Shown piece after piece: positions 6,140-7,678 of a DNA stretch of 7,678 nucleotides. Location of the stretch: positions 1 through 7,678 of the forward strand of contig CAJUFU010000085.1 in NCBI GenBank assembly GCA_910585555.1. Reading direction: 5' to 3'. The notes below the pieces were generated by a model. It searched no databases and was not told the origin of the DNA. It worked only from the letters and a program-made list of their open reading frames with translations. Each line of letters begins with the position of its first letter. Position 1 is the stretch's first letter. Source of the stretch: an uncultured Lachnospiraceae bacterium (lineage in GTDB: Bacteria > Bacillota > Clostridia > Lachnospirales > Lachnospiraceae). Position numbers and translations under genes: made by a program.

Positions 6140-6195
6140 TTAACGAAATAGATACCACAGAGAGATGATGATAAGGAAATTAGGGATAGAAGGGT

Positions 6196-6954
6196 ATGCC
6201 GCAGATTAAAATGAGCACAGATAAACTGAATGTATATTATGGGGAAAGTCATGCTTTAAGGGACGTTACAACCCAAATCCGCGCACATGCCGTGACGGCG
6301 CTGATCGGTCCTTCCGGCTGTGGAAAATCTACTTTTTTAAAGACGTTAAACCGCATGAATGATCTGGAAGACGCTGTCAGAATGGAGGGGAAGGTATATC
6401 TGGACGGGGAAGATATTTACGGCGCTCAGATGGATGTGATGCAGCTTAGAAGACGGGTGGGCATGGTGTTTCAGCAACCCAATCCTTTTCCTATGAGTAT
6501 TTATGATAATATCGCATATGGCCCAAGGGTACATGGTATCAAAAGCAGGGAGAGGCTGGATGATATTGTGGAGAGAAGTCTGCGGCAGGCAGCAGTCTGG
6601 GAAGAGATTAAAAAGCAGCTGTATAAACCGGCAATGGGACTCTCCGGCGGCCAAAAGCAAAGGCTGTGTATCGCCCGTGCCCTGGCGGTGGAGCCGGAGG
6701 TGCTTTTGATGGATGAACCCACCTCGGCGCTGGATCCGGTTTCTACGTTGAAGGTCGAAGAACTGCTCGGTGAGCTCAAAAGAAAATATACTATCGTCAT
6801 CGTCACACATAATATGCAGCAGGCGGCCAGGGTATCGGATGATACGGCTTTTTTCCTGATGGGAGAGGTGGTGGAAGCGGGTGCCACAGAACGTCTGTTT
6901 TCGCATCCGGCCAATCAAAAAACAAGGAATTATATTACCGGTAAATTTGGTTAG
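6196..6954 (+). CDS. pstB: Phosphate ABC transporter ATP-binding protein PstB
   Basis: PstB is the cytoplasmic ATPase that powers the PstC/PstA channel. It has 252 residues, the normal family length, with all motifs intact: Walker A GPSGCGKST (38-46), Q-loop at Q93 in VFQQPNPFPMSIYDN (a PstB hallmark), signature LSGGQKQR (149-156), Walker B VLLMDEP (169-175), D-loop SALD (177-180) and switch H205 in VTHNMQQA. The start at 6196 gives the usual short lead (MPQIKMSTDKLNVYYG). AGGGA (6182-6186) is the likely ribosome site; the AGGG directly before the ATG is too close. It ends in TAG. No terminator follows, so readthrough into the Na/Pi gene is possible. Confidence 0.97.
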   Translation: MPQIKMSTDKLNVYYGESHALRDVTTQIRAHAVTALIGPSGCGKSTFLKTLNRMNDLEDAVRMEGKVYLDGEDIYGAQMDVMQLRRRVGMVFQQPNPFPMSIYDNIAYGPRVHGIKSRERLDDIVERSLRQAAVWEEIKKQLYKPAMGLSGGQKQRLCIARALAVEPEVLLMDEPTSALDPVSTLKVEELLGELKRKYTIVIVTHNMQQAARVSDDTAFFLMGEVVEAGATERLFSHPANQKTRNYITGKFG

Positions 6955-6959
6955 CTCTC

Positions 6960-6989
6960 ATTTTACACAAATTTTACATCTATTTTACA
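6960..6989 (+). promoter_or_regulatory. Pho box: three phased ATTTTACA repeats
   Basis: ATTTTACA occurs exactly at 6960-6967, 6971-6978 and 6982-6989, with an 11-bp period. Bacillus PhoP binds TTAACA-like hexamers (including TTTACA) repeated every 11 bp, and tandem PhoP/PhoB sites elsewhere share this period. The array begins 6 bases after pstB and ends about 125 bases before the Na/Pi gene, fitting activation of that gene on phosphate starvation. A -10 element is not certain; GATAAT at 7021-7026 is a candidate. Confidence 0.7.
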
Positions 6990-7113
6990 AAACCCTGATA
7001 TCGCGGGGGGATAAATCCATGATAATTTCAAATCATAATCATAAGGCGAAGGTTGATAGGATTTACAAATCAAATTCATCTGCATATGCCATCGCTGTGA
7101 AAGGGAGGTTACC

Positions 7114-7653
7114 ATGGATTTTTTCAGTATTCTCACGATGTTGGGCGGACTTGCGCTTTTCTTATATGGAATGCATGTGCTGGGAGAGGGACTTTCTAAG
7201 GCCAGCGGCGGCAGGATGGAGCAGATTTTGGAACGGCTGACTTCCGGCAGACTGCGGGCAGTCTTTCTGGGTGCCGTGGTTACGGCAGTCATTCAGTCGT
7301 CTTCCGCCACCACCGTGATGGTAGTGGGTTTTGTAAATTCGGGAATTATGAAATTGTCCAGTGCGATTGGCATTATTATGGGGGCGAATATCGGAACCAC
7401 GGTGACATCCTGGCTTTTGAGTCTGAGCGGAATCGAGAACGGGAATTTTTGGGTGCGGATGTTGAAGCCGTCCTCCTTTTCTCCGATTCTTGCCATTGTG
7501 GGCGTGATGATTCTTTTGTTTTCCAAAAAGGACAGGAGACGCAATATAGCGATTATTTTTGTGGGATTTGCGGTATTGATGTTCGGTATGGACACCATGT
7601 CCGGAGCCGTGAAGCCGCTTGCTGATGTGCCGGAATTTGCCAATCTTTTATAG
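7114..7653 (+). CDS. Na/Pi cotransporter family protein, cut short by in-frame TAG
   Basis: This is the N-terminal half of a sodium-dependent phosphate symporter of the NptA/PNaPi family (PF02690). Normal bacterial members run to about 300-590 residues, have two inverted membrane repeats each with a QSSS motif, and often end in a PhoU-like domain. Here only 179 residues are read: the first repeat with hydrophobic start (LGGLALFLYGMHVLGEGL), VIQSSSATTVMVVGFVNSG (59-77) and GANIGTTVTSWL (90-101), then two more hydrophobic segments and MFGMDTMSGAVKPLAD. The stop is TAG at 7651. The start is well supported by GGGAGG (7103-7108), 5 bases before the ATG. The same frame continues after the stop with VFQNPFLG, which fits the start of the family's second repeat, so the gene looks like a nonsense-mutated pseudogene rather than a natural short protein. 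Confidence 0.85.
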   Translation: MDFFSILTMLGGLALFLYGMHVLGEGLSKASGGRMEQILERLTSGRLRAVFLGAVVTAVIQSSSATTVMVVGFVNSGIMKLSSAIGIIMGANIGTTVTSWLLSLSGIENGNFWVRMLKPSSFSPILAIVGVMILLFSKKDRRRNIAIIFVGFAVLMFGMDTMSGAVKPLADVPEFANLL

Positions 7654-7678
7654 GTGTTTCAAAATCCATTTCTGGGGA
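7654..7678 (+). pseudogene. Continuation of the Na/Pi gene beyond its in-frame stop (runs off the window)
   Basis: Directly after the TAG the same frame reads V-F-Q-N-P-F-L-G to the window edge. Family members at this point read like a short hydrophobic stretch followed by NP-x-LG, the start of the second membrane repeat, which leads into the second QSSS motif. The remainder lies outside the window, so whether it stays open is unknown. It has no evident ribosome site for separate translation in the few bases available. Confidence 0.55.

Noticed and set aside
6993..7010. CCC...GGGGGG hairpin as a terminator after pstB
   Set aside because: Only three pairs form and no T-run follows.
1..7678. 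CRISPR arrays, tRNA/rRNA genes, riboswitches
   Set aside because: No regularly spaced repeats of CRISPR length, no cloverleaf or rRNA-like stretches, and no recognisable aptamer were seen on either strand.

Overview
The window looks like chromosome from a low-to-moderate GC Firmicute, most likely a gut Clostridia/Lachnospiraceae-type bacterium. The grounds are strong GGAGG-type ribosome binding sites, a Tn916-family integration module, an XRE regulator with a membrane tail, and a Gram-positive pstSCAB operon with a Na/Pi cotransporter behind it. The genus is inferred from family resemblance, not proven.

Layout. (1) Positions 1 to about 1690 are AT-rich and are the right-hand end of a Tn916-like integrative and conjugative element: a small excisionase (xis), a tyrosine integrase (int) with the full R-K-H-R-H-Y catalytic set, and a repeat-rich stretch after int that looks like the integrase arm-binding region and element end. 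(2) Base composition becomes clearly more GC-rich at about 1690-1706, where an intact low-molecular-weight protein tyrosine phosphatase gene begins immediately after its own Shine-Dalgarno. It ends in a strong intrinsic terminator. (3) Converging on it, on the minus strand, is an XRE-family regulator with six predicted membrane segments; a perfect inverted repeat upstream of it is a candidate operator. (4) A roughly 340-base divergent intergenic region carries short repeats and a 16-bp palindrome. (5) Then comes the high-affinity phosphate ABC transporter pstS-pstC-pstA (4-nt start/stop overlaps, so translationally coupled) and, after a 101-base gap with a possible internal promoter, pstB. (6) Three exact 11-bp-phased ATTTTACA repeats, a typical PhoP (Pho box) arrangement, precede a Na/Pi cotransporter gene. 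That gene is stopped by an in-frame TAG after its first repeat domain, and family-like sequence resumes in the same frame directly after the stop.

How it works together. PstS captures phosphate outside the cell, PstC/PstA form the channel and PstB drives it with ATP. The downstream Na/Pi protein would normally be a second, sodium-coupled phosphate system under the same starvation control. No phoU is visible where it often follows pstB. The most notable points are the Pho-box array in front of an apparently broken transporter gene, the phased repeats at the ICE end, the integrase ribosome binding site buried in a hairpin, and a PstS lacking the usual lipobox cysteine. I do not see a wholly new system here; the window is a known ICE end beside a phosphate-uptake locus with several unusual details.
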